DNA from: Thermodesulfovibrionales bacterium
Lineage (GTDB): Bacteria > Nitrospirota > Thermodesulfovibrionia > Thermodesulfovibrionales > UBA9159
DNA length: 41,786 nt
NCBI GenBank assembly: GCA_035686305.1
Contig: DASRZP010000075.1
Span: forward strand, 1-41,786
Direction of reading: 5' to 3'
Part shown: positions 35,022 through 41,786 of the stretch, piece by piece
How the letters are laid out: each line of letters begins with the position of its first letter
How positions within the stretch are numbered: position 1 is the first letter of the stretch
Notes under the pieces: model-generated
What the model saw: only the letters and a program-made list of their open reading frames with translations
Databases searched by the model: none
What the model was told of the DNA's origin: nothing
Position numbers and translations under genes: made by a program

Positions 35022-35145
35022 CTGTCTCTCCTCCCGATGAGAAACAAACAGCGAGTAAGTATGTCTTTTTCCCGTTCCCTGCCGGTATTGATTCCCGAAA
35101 TCAACGTCCTATGTATTTTTTTTCGAAATTCTGTCCTTTTTTGCC

Positions 35146-35211
35146 GTCATGCCCGAAGTTCTTAGTCGGGCATCCATCCTTAAACTGGATTCCCGCCTCC
35201 GCGGGAATGAC
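35146..35211. repeat. REP-like paired inverted repeat, copy 2
   Basis: Begins GTCATGCCCG and ends CGGGAATGAC, with inner arms GGGCATCCA and TGGATTCCCG; the inner CCCGCCTCCGCGGG is a tight hairpin. Same family as 161-240. It lies inside the thi operon between thiG and the membrane-protein gene, where its hairpins could protect or attenuate the mRNA. Confidence 0.75.
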
Positions 35212-35253
35212 GCACGAGGACATTATTATGCAGTTCTCAATCACGGCTGCCCT

Positions 35254-36024
35254 CTACAGCATTCCTTCTATCGGACTGCTCGCGGTTGCGTATAATTTTT
35301 TTGGGATCCTGCCGGCCCTGCAGGCGAGTCTCCCTGCGAGGACCGCATGCTTCATCGCAGATGCCATGACAACAGGGTCCTTTGCGCCGGCAATCCCGGT
35401 ATTAATCAGCACGGCATCGCATCCGAGTTCCATTGCTATCGCTGCGTCCGATGCTGTTCCCACGCCTGCGTCGACAACAACAGGGACCTTTACTGTTTCG
35501 AGAATGATCCTGATATTGTAAGGATTTCTGATACCGAGCCCTGAACCGATGGGTGCGCCCAGGGGCATGACGGCCGCCGCTCCTGCGTCTTCCAGCCTCT
35601 TCGCCATGACGGGATCGTCATTCGTATAGGGCAGCACGACAAAACCCTCCTTTGCAAGGACCTCTGTCGCTTTCAGCAATCCGATGGTATCAGGGAAAAG
35701 GGTCCTCTCGTCTCCGATCACCTCTAACTTTATCAGATCAGAGATCCCGGCCTCCCGCGCCAACCTTGAATACCGAAGGGCATCTTCCACGGTGTAGCAT
35801 CCGGCAGTGTTGGGGAGTATCTTGTATTTCTTCGGGTCTATATAGTCGAGGAGGTTTTCGCTCTTTCTGTCGATGATGTTTACTCGCCTAACGGCGACCG
35901 TCACAACGTCACTTCCCGACGCCTCTATGACCTTCCTTGTCTCTTCAAAGTCCTTATACTTCCCGGTGCCGACCCAGAGTCGTGACCGGAATGCTATCCC
36001 CCTGATCATCAAAGTATCTTCCAT
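35254..36024 (-). CDS. thiG: thiazole synthase
   Basis: 256 residues; AGGAG six nt before ATG. It forms the thiazole phosphate from deoxyxylulose phosphate, dehydroglycine and ThiS thiocarboxylate. Family motifs: [18 protein letters not shown] (the Lys-forming region follows), [54 protein letters not shown] and [13 protein letters not shown]. Full length. Cotranscribed with thiS 82 bp upstream. Confidence 0.97.
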   Translation of the reverse strand: MEDTLMIRGIAFRSRLWVGTGKYKDFEETRKVIEASGSDVVTVAVRRVNIIDRKSENLLDYIDPKKYKILPNTAGCYTVEDALRYSRLAREAGISDLIKLEVIGDERTLFPDTIGLLKATEVLAKEGFVVLPYTNDDPVMAKRLEDAGAAAVMPLGAPIGSGLGIRNPYNIRIILETVKVPVVVDAGVGTASDAAIAMELGCDAVLINTGIAGAKDPVVMASAMKHAVLAGRLACRAGRIPKKLYATASSPIEGML

Positions 36025-36034
36025 GGATTCTCCT

Positions 36035-36085
36035 AACTTCTCAGAAGTTCATGCCTGCACTCTGCGGTTTCGCGAACGAACTTCT
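36035..36085 (-). other. mutually exclusive hairpins before thiG
   Basis: In RNA order, AGAAGTTC (36085-36078), GAACTTCT (36050-36043) and AGAAGTT (36041-36035) occur in the thiS-thiG gap. The middle segment can pair with either neighbour. The last copy is directly followed by the thiG ribosome site AGGAG, so the choice of partner could change access to it. Sequence pattern only; function is not shown. Confidence 0.4.
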
Positions 36086-36106
36086 TGCGATAAGGAATAA
36101 CGCATA

Positions 36107-36304
36107 TTATCCCCCGCCCACAAAGTTGACGATCTCTATCCTGTCCTCTTCGTTTAGGGGGAACGTCGCATATTCCGACTTCCTGACTACCGAGAGATTG
36201 ACTTCCACGGCAACGCGCTCAGCCTGAACTCGCAACTCATCGAGGAGTCCCTTCAGGGTCTGTGCCGAAGTCTCCAGGGTCTCGCCGTTTACAATGAGCT
36301 TCAT
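36107..36304 (-). CDS. thiS: sulfur carrier protein ThiS
   Basis: 65 residues with the ubiquitin-like fold pattern MKLIVNGE, a central LLDELRV helix and the required C-terminal Gly-Gly (VNFVGGG) that is adenylated and then thiocarboxylated. No thiF is in the window. The ATG abuts the T-tract of the riboswitch terminator and no Shine-Dalgarno sequence is visible, which is unusual. First gene of the TPP-controlled operon. Confidence 0.93.
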   Translation of the reverse strand: MKLIVNGETLETSAQTLKGLLDELRVQAERVAVEVNLSVVRKSEYATFPLNEEDRIEIVNFVGGG

Positions 36305-36338
36305 AAAAAAACCGTATCCCGGGGATGAGAGATACGGT
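36305..36338 (-). terminator. TPP-riboswitch terminator abutting thiS
   Basis: On the minus strand ACCGTATC (36338-36331) pairs with GATACGGT (36318-36311), then T residues run directly into the thiS ATG. It lies 33 nt after the aptamer, the usual place for a transcriptional OFF switch. Confidence 0.85.
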
Positions 36339-36370
36339 CAACCTTGATCGTCACGTTATGGGTTCCCATT

Positions 36371-36459
36371 CCCTACGCCAGCATTATCCGGATCAGGTTA
36401 GCAGGGTCTCTCCCGCAGTCATTGCGGAAGACTCTCAGGCTCTGAAGCCTCCCCCAGGG
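36371..36459 (-). promoter_or_regulatory. TPP riboswitch (THI element)
   Basis: Minus-strand sequence carries the conserved pyrimidine-sensor CTGAGAG and the diphosphate side ACCTGATCCGGATAATGC followed by GGCGTAGGGA; CCCT at the start pairs with AGGG at the end (P1). An extra hairpin (CCGCAATGACTGCGG) forms the variable P3a arm. TPP binding should favour the terminator just before thiS. Confidence 0.96.
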
Positions 36460-36466
36460 TAATTTG

Positions 36467-36496
36467 AGTATAAAAGATGCTTAGGGATAATGTCAA
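36467..36496 (-). promoter_or_regulatory. sigma70-type promoter of the thi operon, overlapping the proS stop
   Basis: Minus-strand TTGACA (36496-36491) and TATACT (36472-36467) with 18 nt between. The TGA stop of proS lies inside the -35 box. Transcription would start near 36460, exactly at the first base of the TPP aptamer. Confidence 0.7.
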
Positions 36497-38178
36497 ACGG
36501 GACAGACCACCCGTTTTACTCCTTCGATGACCTCATCAACACGCATCGTCACCGCTTCTTTCGTCCTTCTGTCCTTGATCTCGACAAGCTCTTCTTTGAG
36601 GTTCTTCTCCCCGAGGATGATCTGCGTCGGGATTCCGATGAGGTCGGCGTCCTTGAATTTAACGCCGGCACGCTCACTGCGGTCGTCCATGAGAACATCA
36701 ATGCACTCTTCTTCGAGCGCACGATAGAGCCTCTCAGCAACTTCGAGGGTCTTATCGTCGTTCATATTGAGGGGCAGGAGTTCCACATCGAAGGGGGCGA
36801 GGCTCCTGGGCCAGATGATGCCGTCCTTGTCGTTGTTCTGTTCGACGGCAGCTGCTGCTATCCGGGCAGGCCCTATCCCGTAACTTCCCATGATAATCGG
36901 TCTTTCCTGACCATTTTCGTCAAGGAAGAAGGCCTTTAAGGGGATCGAATATTTCGTTCCGAGCTTAAAGATATTGCCGATCTCTATGACCTGCTCAATC
37001 TTCAGAGCGCTGCCGCAGGTTACACAGGAGTCTCCTGCCCTTGCACGATGGATATCATGCCACGATGCCGAGAAATCCCTCTCAGCCCTGATCCCTTTGA
37101 CATGATAATGTTGCCTGTTGGCGCCGCTGACATAGAGGCCTTCTCTCAGGCAAGTGTCAGCGACGGTCCTGATCTTATGTCCCATGGGACCGATAAAGCC
37201 CGCCTCCACCCCAAGGAATTCTTTTACCTCTGTTTTCTGCGCAGGCCTGTGATTTCCGATGATCGTTGCGAGTTTTTTCTCATGAAGTTCCTGGTCCCCT
37301 CTTACGAGTGCGAGCACGGGGCCGCTTTCGCTGATGATGAGGATGCTCTTTATAAAATAGGCCTGGGGCAGTTTGAGAAACGCAGAGACTTCCTGAACCG
37401 TCCTCTTTTCAGGGGTATGGACCTCCTCAAAATCCCACTCCTTTTCTTCAATCCTCGGAGGGACCGACAGGGCGAGCTCAACATTCGCAGCATATCCGCA
37501 TCTCCCGCAGAGGGCGACCTCATCCTCTCCAGCCTGACTCGGAGCCATGAACTCATGGGCCGTGGCCCCGCCCATCATGCCCGGGTCTGATTCGACCTGA
37601 TAGAACGTTAACCCGCAACGGTTGAAAATCCTATGGTATGCCTCTGCGTGGAGCCGGTAACATGCATCGAGTCCGTCTGTTGAGGCATCAAAGCTGTAAC
37701 TGTCTTTCATGATGAACTCTCTCGTGCGCAGGATACCGCTTTTCGGTCGTGCCTCATCTCTCAGTTTCGTCTGGATCTGATACCATATCTGGGGAAGATC
37801 GCGGTAGGAGCGGATCTCTTTCGACGCGAGCCATGTCATGATCTCTTCATGGGTCATGCCGAGGCACATATCGCGGCCTGAGCGGTCTCTCAGCCTGAAC
37901 ATCTCGTCTCCGATGGTGTCCCACCGCCCTGTCTGCTGCCAGATCTCTGCCGGGTGGAGCACAGGCATCAAGATCTCCTGGCCGCCGATCGACTCCATCT
38001 CTTCCTTGAGAATAGTGTTGATCTTATTGAGGACTCTCCAGCCCAGGGGAAGGAAGATGTAGAGGCCTGCGGCAAGCTGCCTCACGTAGCCGGCCCTGAG
38101 CATCAGTTTATGACTTATCGCCTCGGCATCGGCAGGTGTCTCTCTCAATGTCGGGACAAACATCTTGGAAAAGCGCAT
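36493..38178 (-). CDS. proS: prolyl-tRNA synthetase (bacterial type)
   Basis: 561 residues. It charges tRNA-Pro. Class II motifs: motif 1 around GWRVLNKINTILKEEM, motif 2 with DEARPKSGILRTREFIMKDSYSF, motif 3 IIMGSYGIGPARI. The editing insertion (about 225-400), including the HYHVKGIRAERDF region, identifies the bacterial ProRS form that clears Ala-tRNA. The C-terminal anticodon-binding domain follows (about 455-561). Complete; an upstream gap of 180 bp separates it from divergent greA. Confidence 0.97.
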   Translation of the reverse strand: MRFSKMFVPTLRETPADAEAISHKLMLRAGYVRQLAAGLYIFLPLGWRVLNKINTILKEEMESIGGQEILMPVLHPAEIWQQTGRWDTIGDEMFRLRDRSGRDMCLGMTHEEIMTWLASKEIRSYRDLPQIWYQIQTKLRDEARPKSGILRTREFIMKDSYSFDASTDGLDACYRLHAEAYHRIFNRCGLTFYQVESDPGMMGGATAHEFMAPSQAGEDEVALCGRCGYAANVELALSVPPRIEEKEWDFEEVHTPEKRTVQEVSAFLKLPQAYFIKSILIISESGPVLALVRGDQELHEKKLATIIGNHRPAQKTEVKEFLGVEAGFIGPMGHKIRTVADTCLREGLYVSGANRQHYHVKGIRAERDFSASWHDIHRARAGDSCVTCGSALKIEQVIEIGNIFKLGTKYSIPLKAFFLDENGQERPIIMGSYGIGPARIAAAAVEQNNDKDGIIWPRSLAPFDVELLPLNMNDDKTLEVAERLYRALEEECIDVLMDDRSERAGVKFKDADLIGIPTQIILGEKNLKEELVEIKDRRTKEAVTMRVDEVIEGVKRVVCPV

Positions 38179-38358
38179 GGCATATCCTCCTCGAACAATT
38201 ACCCCATCCTTATACGGAGAGCGAGGCTTTCTTGCCCTTCATTTCAGTTAGAGTAATGAATGCGAATCCTTTAGTCAAGAGAAATTCCGGAATGTTTTGA
38301 AAAAATGCGCAGGACATGTTAGAGTATCACATTGACGAGGACGAGGGAGAGAGAAGTC

Positions 38359-38832
38359 GTGCAGAGAGTTCCCGTAACCCCCGAGGGATACAGAAAGATC
38401 CAGGAAGAGCTTGACAGGTTTCTGAAGGTTGAGAGGCCGAAGAACATCCAGGCTATAGCGGAAGCCCGTTCCCATGGAGACCTTTCTGAGAATGCGGAAT
38501 ACCACGCCGCGAAGGAGAGACAGTCCTTTATTGAAGGAAGGATACAGGAACTTCAGGCAAAGCTGGCCCTCGCTGAAATTATCGATCCGTCGAAGATAAA
38601 CCAGTCGAGCGTCGCCTTTGGTGCAACGGTGAAGGTCCTTGATGTGGAAGCAGACGAGGAATATATCTTTGTCCTCGTTGGGACCGAAGAGGCAGACGTC
38701 AAGCAAGGCAAGATTTCAATAAGCTCGCCTGTAGGCAGGGCCCTCCTCGGCAAAGAGGTCGGCGATTCGGCCGTGATTAAGGCCCCTGCAAGGACCATCG
38801 AATACGAGATCTTAGAGATACGTTTTGAGTAG
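38359..38832 (+). CDS. greA: transcription elongation factor GreA
   Basis: 157 residues from a GTG at 38359 ([11 protein letters not shown]), the standard GreA start; an in-frame TTG at 38332 would add nine atypical residues. Purine-rich GAGGGAGAGAGAAG precedes it. The N-terminal coiled coil ([22 protein letters not shown] with the acidic tip D/E residues) rescues stalled RNA polymerase; the C-terminal FKBP-like domain ends [16 protein letters not shown] weak promoter pair TTGAAA (38297-38302) and TAGAGT (38320-38325) lies upstream. Confidence 0.96.
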   Translation: MQRVPVTPEGYRKIQEELDRFLKVERPKNIQAIAEARSHGDLSENAEYHAAKERQSFIEGRIQELQAKLALAEIIDPSKINQSSVAFGATVKVLDVEADEEYIFVLVGTEEADVKQGKISISSPVGRALLGKEVGDSAVIKAPARTIEYEILEIRFE

Positions 38833-38881
38833 GGTGACATCTCCTGAAACCTCCGCCATCCAGGTCTAGCACTTCAGGCTT

Positions 38882-39661
38882 ATGCAATTGACAGGAAGAT
38901 CCTTTAAGGCACGGATAACAGAGAACAGGCCGCTGCATAAGGACTATAATCTCCTTACTCTCCTGCCGCTGTCACCAATGAAGGAACCCTCGCCGGGACA
39001 ATTCTACATGCTCGGTATGGAAGGCGAGTATGATCCTCTCCTGAAGAGGCCCTTCAGCCTGCTGAGGAAAAAGGGGGACGGCTTTCAGATCCTCTATCGG
39101 ATCAAGGGCAGGGGCACAGCCATCCTGAGGAATATGGGAACGGGTTCGACTCTTGATGTGCTTGGTCCCCTCGGGAATTCTTACCCTCCTCCCGAAGAAG
39201 GACACACACCCCTCATTATAGCCGGCGGCATCGGCATGGCATCACTGTTTTTGCTTGCCCAGGAGCTCACAGGAAGGTCTTATATCTTTTATGGGGCGCG
39301 GAACGCCGAAGAGCTCTTTTTCACCGAAGACCTTGAAAGCTTTGCCAAAGGGCTCTCTCTCAGCACCGATGACGGCTCCCGTGGAGAGAAGGGTACTGTC
39401 GTCGATGTCCTCAGGAGATTCATGAAAGATCGAACACCATCAGGCTCTCAATTCGTGCTGTACGCATGCGGACCGAGGATCATGCTTGAGGCCCTATCAA
39501 GGATTCCGAGAGATAAGGGCGCTGCGGCCTATGTAACCATGGAGGAGAACATGGCCTGTGGTATTGGCGCCTGTCTTGGATGTGCCGTGAAGACCGTGGG
39601 CGGCCACAAGAGGGTCTGTAAAGAGGGTCCCGTCTTCCCGATGGATGAGATTGTTTGGTGA
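38882..39661 (+). CDS. pyrK: dihydroorotate dehydrogenase electron transfer subunit
   Basis: 259 residues. FAD domain with KRPFSLLRKKG, NAD-binding part with PLIIAGGIGMASLF, and a C-terminal 2Fe-2S site CGIGACLGC plus a fourth Cys in RVCKEGPVF. It moves electrons from PyrD flavin to NAD+. It lies 12 bp before pyrD on the same strand, as in class 1B dihydroorotate dehydrogenases. The ribosome site is weak (AGG). Confidence 0.95.
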   Translation: MQLTGRSFKARITENRPLHKDYNLLTLLPLSPMKEPSPGQFYMLGMEGEYDPLLKRPFSLLRKKGDGFQILYRIKGRGTAILRNMGTGSTLDVLGPLGNSYPPPEEGHTPLIIAGGIGMASLFLLAQELTGRSYIFYGARNAEELFFTEDLESFAKGLSLSTDDGSRGEKGTVVDVLRRFMKDRTPSGSQFVLYACGPRIMLEALSRIPRDKGAAAYVTMEENMACGIGACLGCAVKTVGGHKRVCKEGPVFPMDEIVW

Positions 39662-39673
39662 GGGATACGTAGG

Positions 39674-40582
39674 ATGGATCTCACCGTGGATATCGGCAGA
39701 TTGAGACTGAAGAACCCAGTCATGACCGCGTCCGGAACCTTTGGTTATGGTCTTGAGTACTCTGAATTCATGGACCTCGGCAGGCTGGGGGCGATTGTCG
39801 TCAAAGGGCTCTCACTGTCGCCGAAAGAGGGAAACCCGCCTCCCCGACTCGTTGAGACCGCGGCCGGAATGCTCAATTCCATCGGTCTCCAGAATATCGG
39901 CATCGAAAGATTCGCAGAAGAGAAGCTTCCCTTTTTGAGAAAATTTTCAACGCCCGTCATCGTAAACTTTTTTGGCGATTCCATCCGGGAGTATGGAGAG
40001 GCTGCGAGAAGGCTGAGCGCTGTCGAAGGCATTGACGGACTCGAGATGAACATATCATGCCCGAACAAACAGGCAGGCTGGTGCATATTCGGGACGGACC
40101 CGAAGGTGACCTCTGAAGTGGTCCAGGAAGTGCGGAAGAATACGAACCTCCCCCTCGTCGTAAAACTCTCACCCAACGTAACGGATATTGGATTGATGGC
40201 GAAAGCGGCTGAGGAGTCAGGGGCAGACGCCGTTTCGCTGATCAATACCCTCACGGGGATGGCTGTTGATATAAAGACGAGAAAGCCGAAGCTGGCAAAT
40301 GTTGTGGGCGGACTCTCGGGACCTGCTGTGAAGCCTGTGGCCCTGAGAATGGTATGGGAAGTATCGAAGACGGTCAGGGTACCAATCATAGCGATGGGTG
40401 GTATCATGAGCGCCGAGGACGCCATCGAGTTTTTGGTCGTGGGCGCCACGGCAGTCGCCGTCGGAACCGCGAACTTTGTGAATCCGAGGGCGCCTCTTGA
40501 TATTATAGAAGGCATAGAGACCTTTATGCGTGAGGAGGGGATAGAAAATGTTAAGGAGCTGTCGGGCTCATTGGAGCTCTAG
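39674..40582 (+). CDS. pyrD: dihydroorotate dehydrogenase, class 1B catalytic subunit
   Basis: 302 residues. FMN barrel oxidising dihydroorotate in pyrimidine synthesis. NPVMTASGTFGYG, VVKGLSLSPKEGNPPPRL, MLNSIGLQN, the catalytic Cys in MNISCPN, VKLSPNV, SLINTLTGMAVD and GGLSGPAVKP are all standard for class 1B. Paired with pyrK, so NAD-linked. Confidence 0.97.
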   Translation: MDLTVDIGRLRLKNPVMTASGTFGYGLEYSEFMDLGRLGAIVVKGLSLSPKEGNPPPRLVETAAGMLNSIGLQNIGIERFAEEKLPFLRKFSTPVIVNFFGDSIREYGEAARRLSAVEGIDGLEMNISCPNKQAGWCIFGTDPKVTSEVVQEVRKNTNLPLVVKLSPNVTDIGLMAKAAEESGADAVSLINTLTGMAVDIKTRKPKLANVVGGLSGPAVKPVALRMVWEVSKTVRVPIIAMGGIMSAEDAIEFLVVGATAVAVGTANFVNPRAPLDIIEGIETFMREEGIENVKELSGSLEL

Positions 40583-40603
40583 GGAGGTTGCCGGGAAGAG
40601 CGT

Positions 40604-41407
40604 GTGAAACAATTTCCGATTATTACACTGACAACGGATTTCGGATACAGAGACCCCCTGACCGGGATCATGAAGGGGATTATCCTTGGGTTAAACCCTG
40701 GAGTGAGGATTGTTGACATTACCCACGGCATACAGAAATATGACGTTCGTGAGGCGGCGCTCATTATCGGGATGGGTTTCAGAGATTTTCCCCTGGGGAG
40801 TATTCATGTCGTCATTACCGACCCGGGTGTCGGATCGTCGAGGAGACCCATCCTTGTGGCAGCCGAAGACCATTACTTCGTCGGACCCGACAACGGTCTT
40901 TTTTCGGTCATATACCACGAGACTGAACGGTTGAGGGTTTTTCACATAACGGCAGAGCACTACCTGAGGCGTGAGAGGAGTACCACGTTCCACGGCAGGG
41001 ATATCTTTGCCCCTGTGGCTGCCTGGCTCTCGAGGGGCATTGATCCGGCGAACTTCGGCGAGGAGATAACGGACTATGTGAAGCTCCGCTTTCCCAGCCC
41101 TTCGATGCCGACGGGGTCGACGCTTGAAGGCGAGGTCATCTATATAGACACCTTCGGCAATGCCATGACAAACATCAGGCGAAAGGACATCGATGCCCTC
41201 CGTTCTCTTAAACCGGCCGGAAAGATGAGGATTGTGTCGAAGGGGAAGGAGATAGCCTTCAAGGAGTATTATAGTCAGGCAGAGGACAAAGAACTCTACG
41301 CCCTGATCAACAGCATGGATTATCTGGAATTGTTCGTCTTTCGTGGTGATTCGTCAAGAGACTTTGGTATGAGGATCGGAGACACGATCGGGATCATGCT
41401 CATGTAA
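40604..41407 (+). CDS. SAM hydrolase / SAM-dependent halogenase-fold protein (DUF62)
   Basis: 267 residues from a GTG, 21 bp after pyrD. TLTTDFGYRDPLTGIMKG, DITHGIQKYDVREAA, VITDPGVGSSRRPI, VGPDNGLFS and TFHGRDIFAPVAA define the family, and the Asp/Arg/His set of SAM hydroxide adenosyltransferases is present. These enzymes split SAM into adenosine and methionine; the fluorinase-specific 23-residue loop is not apparent. The physiological role is poorly known. Likely cotranscribed with pyrKD. Confidence 0.92.
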   Translation: MKQFPIITLTTDFGYRDPLTGIMKGIILGLNPGVRIVDITHGIQKYDVREAALIIGMGFRDFPLGSIHVVITDPGVGSSRRPILVAAEDHYFVGPDNGLFSVIYHETERLRVFHITAEHYLRRERSTTFHGRDIFAPVAAWLSRGIDPANFGEEITDYVKLRFPSPSMPTGSTLEGEVIYIDTFGNAMTNIRRKDIDALRSLKPAGKMRIVSKGKEIAFKEYYSQAEDKELYALINSMDYLELFVFRGDSSRDFGMRIGDTIGIMLM

Positions 41408-41425
41408 CAAGGGTTGTTTTGACCT

Positions 41426-41455
41426 TTGACCTTCTTGCGAGGATTATACTATACT
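41426..41455 (+). promoter_or_regulatory. probable promoter of the FmdB-like gene
   Basis: TTGACC (41426-41431) and TATACT (41450-41455) with an 18-nt spacer, followed 40 nt later by the ATG. AT-rich surroundings support it. Confidence 0.6.
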
Positions 41456-41495
41456 AAAGAAGTTTAGAAAAACGGAAACAGTATGGAGGTCCATC

Positions 41496-41696
41496 ATGCC
41501 GATTTATGAATATGTCTGTGATAGATGCAGGGAGACCTTTTCCCTCTTGCAGAGGGTGGGTTCAGAAAAGGGAAGCTGTTGCCCGAAGTGTGGTTCAAAG
41601 AACGTTACGAAGAAGGTCTCGGCTTTCAGTTGCTCATGCTCGGGCAGTGATTTTTCTCCCTCCGTACCGTCTTCCCGTTTCTCGGGAGGAGGTTGA
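41496..41696 (+). CDS. FmdB-family zinc ribbon protein
   Basis: 66 residues; GGAGG seven nt upstream. MPIYEYVCDRC with Cys8/Cys11 and CPKC with Cys29/Cys32 form the zinc ribbon of the FmdB_1 family, followed by a short Ser/Cys-rich tail (SCSCSGSD, ending SGGG). Members are called putative regulators, but their function is not established. Confidence 0.9.
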   Translation: MPIYEYVCDRCRETFSLLQRVGSEKGSCCPKCGSKNVTKKVSAFSCSCSGSDFSPSVPSSRFSGGG

Positions 41697-41710
41697 GGCG
41701 TTTCATCCTG

Positions 41711-41738
41711 CTGAGCCGTGGGCTCAGTCACCCCTCTT
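41711..41738 (+). terminator. probable terminator after the FmdB-like gene
   Basis: CTGAGCC (41711-41717) and GGCTCAG (41721-41727) form a 7-bp stem with a 3-nt loop; CTCTTTT follows about 8 nt later. The T-run is displaced, so efficiency is doubtful. Confidence 0.45.
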
Positions 41739-41786
41739 TTGATTTATTGACGAGAACGATCGGGCATTCGTCGTAGTCTCTGTTAG
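41728..41786 (-). CDS. possible 3' end of a gene entering from the right edge
   Basis: On the minus strand an open frame runs from the window edge to TGA at 41730-41728, reading NRDYDECPIVLVNKSKEG. The composition is protein-like and the position is convergent to the FmdB-like gene. Too short to identify; a chance open frame is possible. Confidence 0.3.
   Translation of the reverse strand, partial: NRDYDECPIVLVNKSKEG

Noticed and set aside
36375-36400. Possible short gene in the thi leader
   Set aside because: The sequence is fully explained by the TPP aptamer.
39745-40515. 256-codon minus-strand open frame opposite pyrD
   Set aside because: Ser/Pro-rich antisense shadow of a complete PyrD.
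1-41786. CRISPR arrays, tRNA or rRNA genes, prophage, insertion sequences
   Set aside because: No regularly spaced direct repeats, cloverleaf-like sequences, phage genes or transposases were seen while reading both strands.

Overview
The window looks like a chromosomal piece of an anaerobic, cytochrome-rich Gram-negative bacterium. Best guess is Nitrospirota (Thermodesulfovibrionia-like) or a similar deep lineage. This is inferred from multihaem cytochromes beside an outer-membrane barrel, a class II (B12-dependent) ribonucleotide reductase, an archaeal-style split glutamate synthase, a haem-c sensor kinase and AGG/AGA-rich arginine codons. I have no database result for it.

Layout. 1-366: gene-poor, with a REP-like inverted repeat and a terminator. 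367-4.8 kb (minus): beta-barrel, periplasmic nonahaem cytochrome and haem lipoprotein, in the order expected of a porin-cytochrome electron conduit, behind a good sigma70 promoter and a 160-nt leader. 4.9-9.9 kb: methyltransferase, coiled-coil lipoprotein, HAMP-GGDEF protein whose base-selectivity residue is Ser, SlyD-like isomerase, MurQ, FolP. 9.9-11.9 kb (plus): probable horizontally acquired block with a small unknown gene, an attC-like integron site and a GC-rich FAD oxidase, inserted between folP and an ftsH cluster. 12-18.3 kb (minus): amidase, GerM-domain protein, murI, rph, ftsH, M48 protease. 18.5-23.7 kb (minus): glutamate synthase as three genes, preceded by a promoter-terminator pair that looks like an attenuator. 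23.9-28 kb (minus): response regulator, haem-c histidine kinase and nrdJ. 28.05-32.5 kb (plus): a Mn2+ (yybP-ykoY) riboswitch with terminator ahead of htpX, a P2-type cation ATPase and an HD-domain protein. 32.5-36.5 kb (minus): TPP riboswitch and thiS-thiG-(membrane protein)-thiE-thiC. 36.5-41.8 kb: proS (minus), then greA, pyrK, pyrD, a SAM hydrolase and an FmdB-type zinc ribbon (plus).

How it fits together. The conduit operon would carry electrons across the outer membrane. About 1.6 kb away lies a GGDEF protein with the Asp-to-Ser change that marks cAMP-GMP-making Hypr enzymes, which control extracellular electron transfer genes in Geobacter; no GEMM riboswitch is visible here, so the link is only a hypothesis. 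The Mn2+ riboswitch gives the ATPase a probable function (Mn2+ export) and brings a membrane protease and an HD hydrolase under the same control. No CRISPR array, tRNA, rRNA, phage or insertion sequence was seen.
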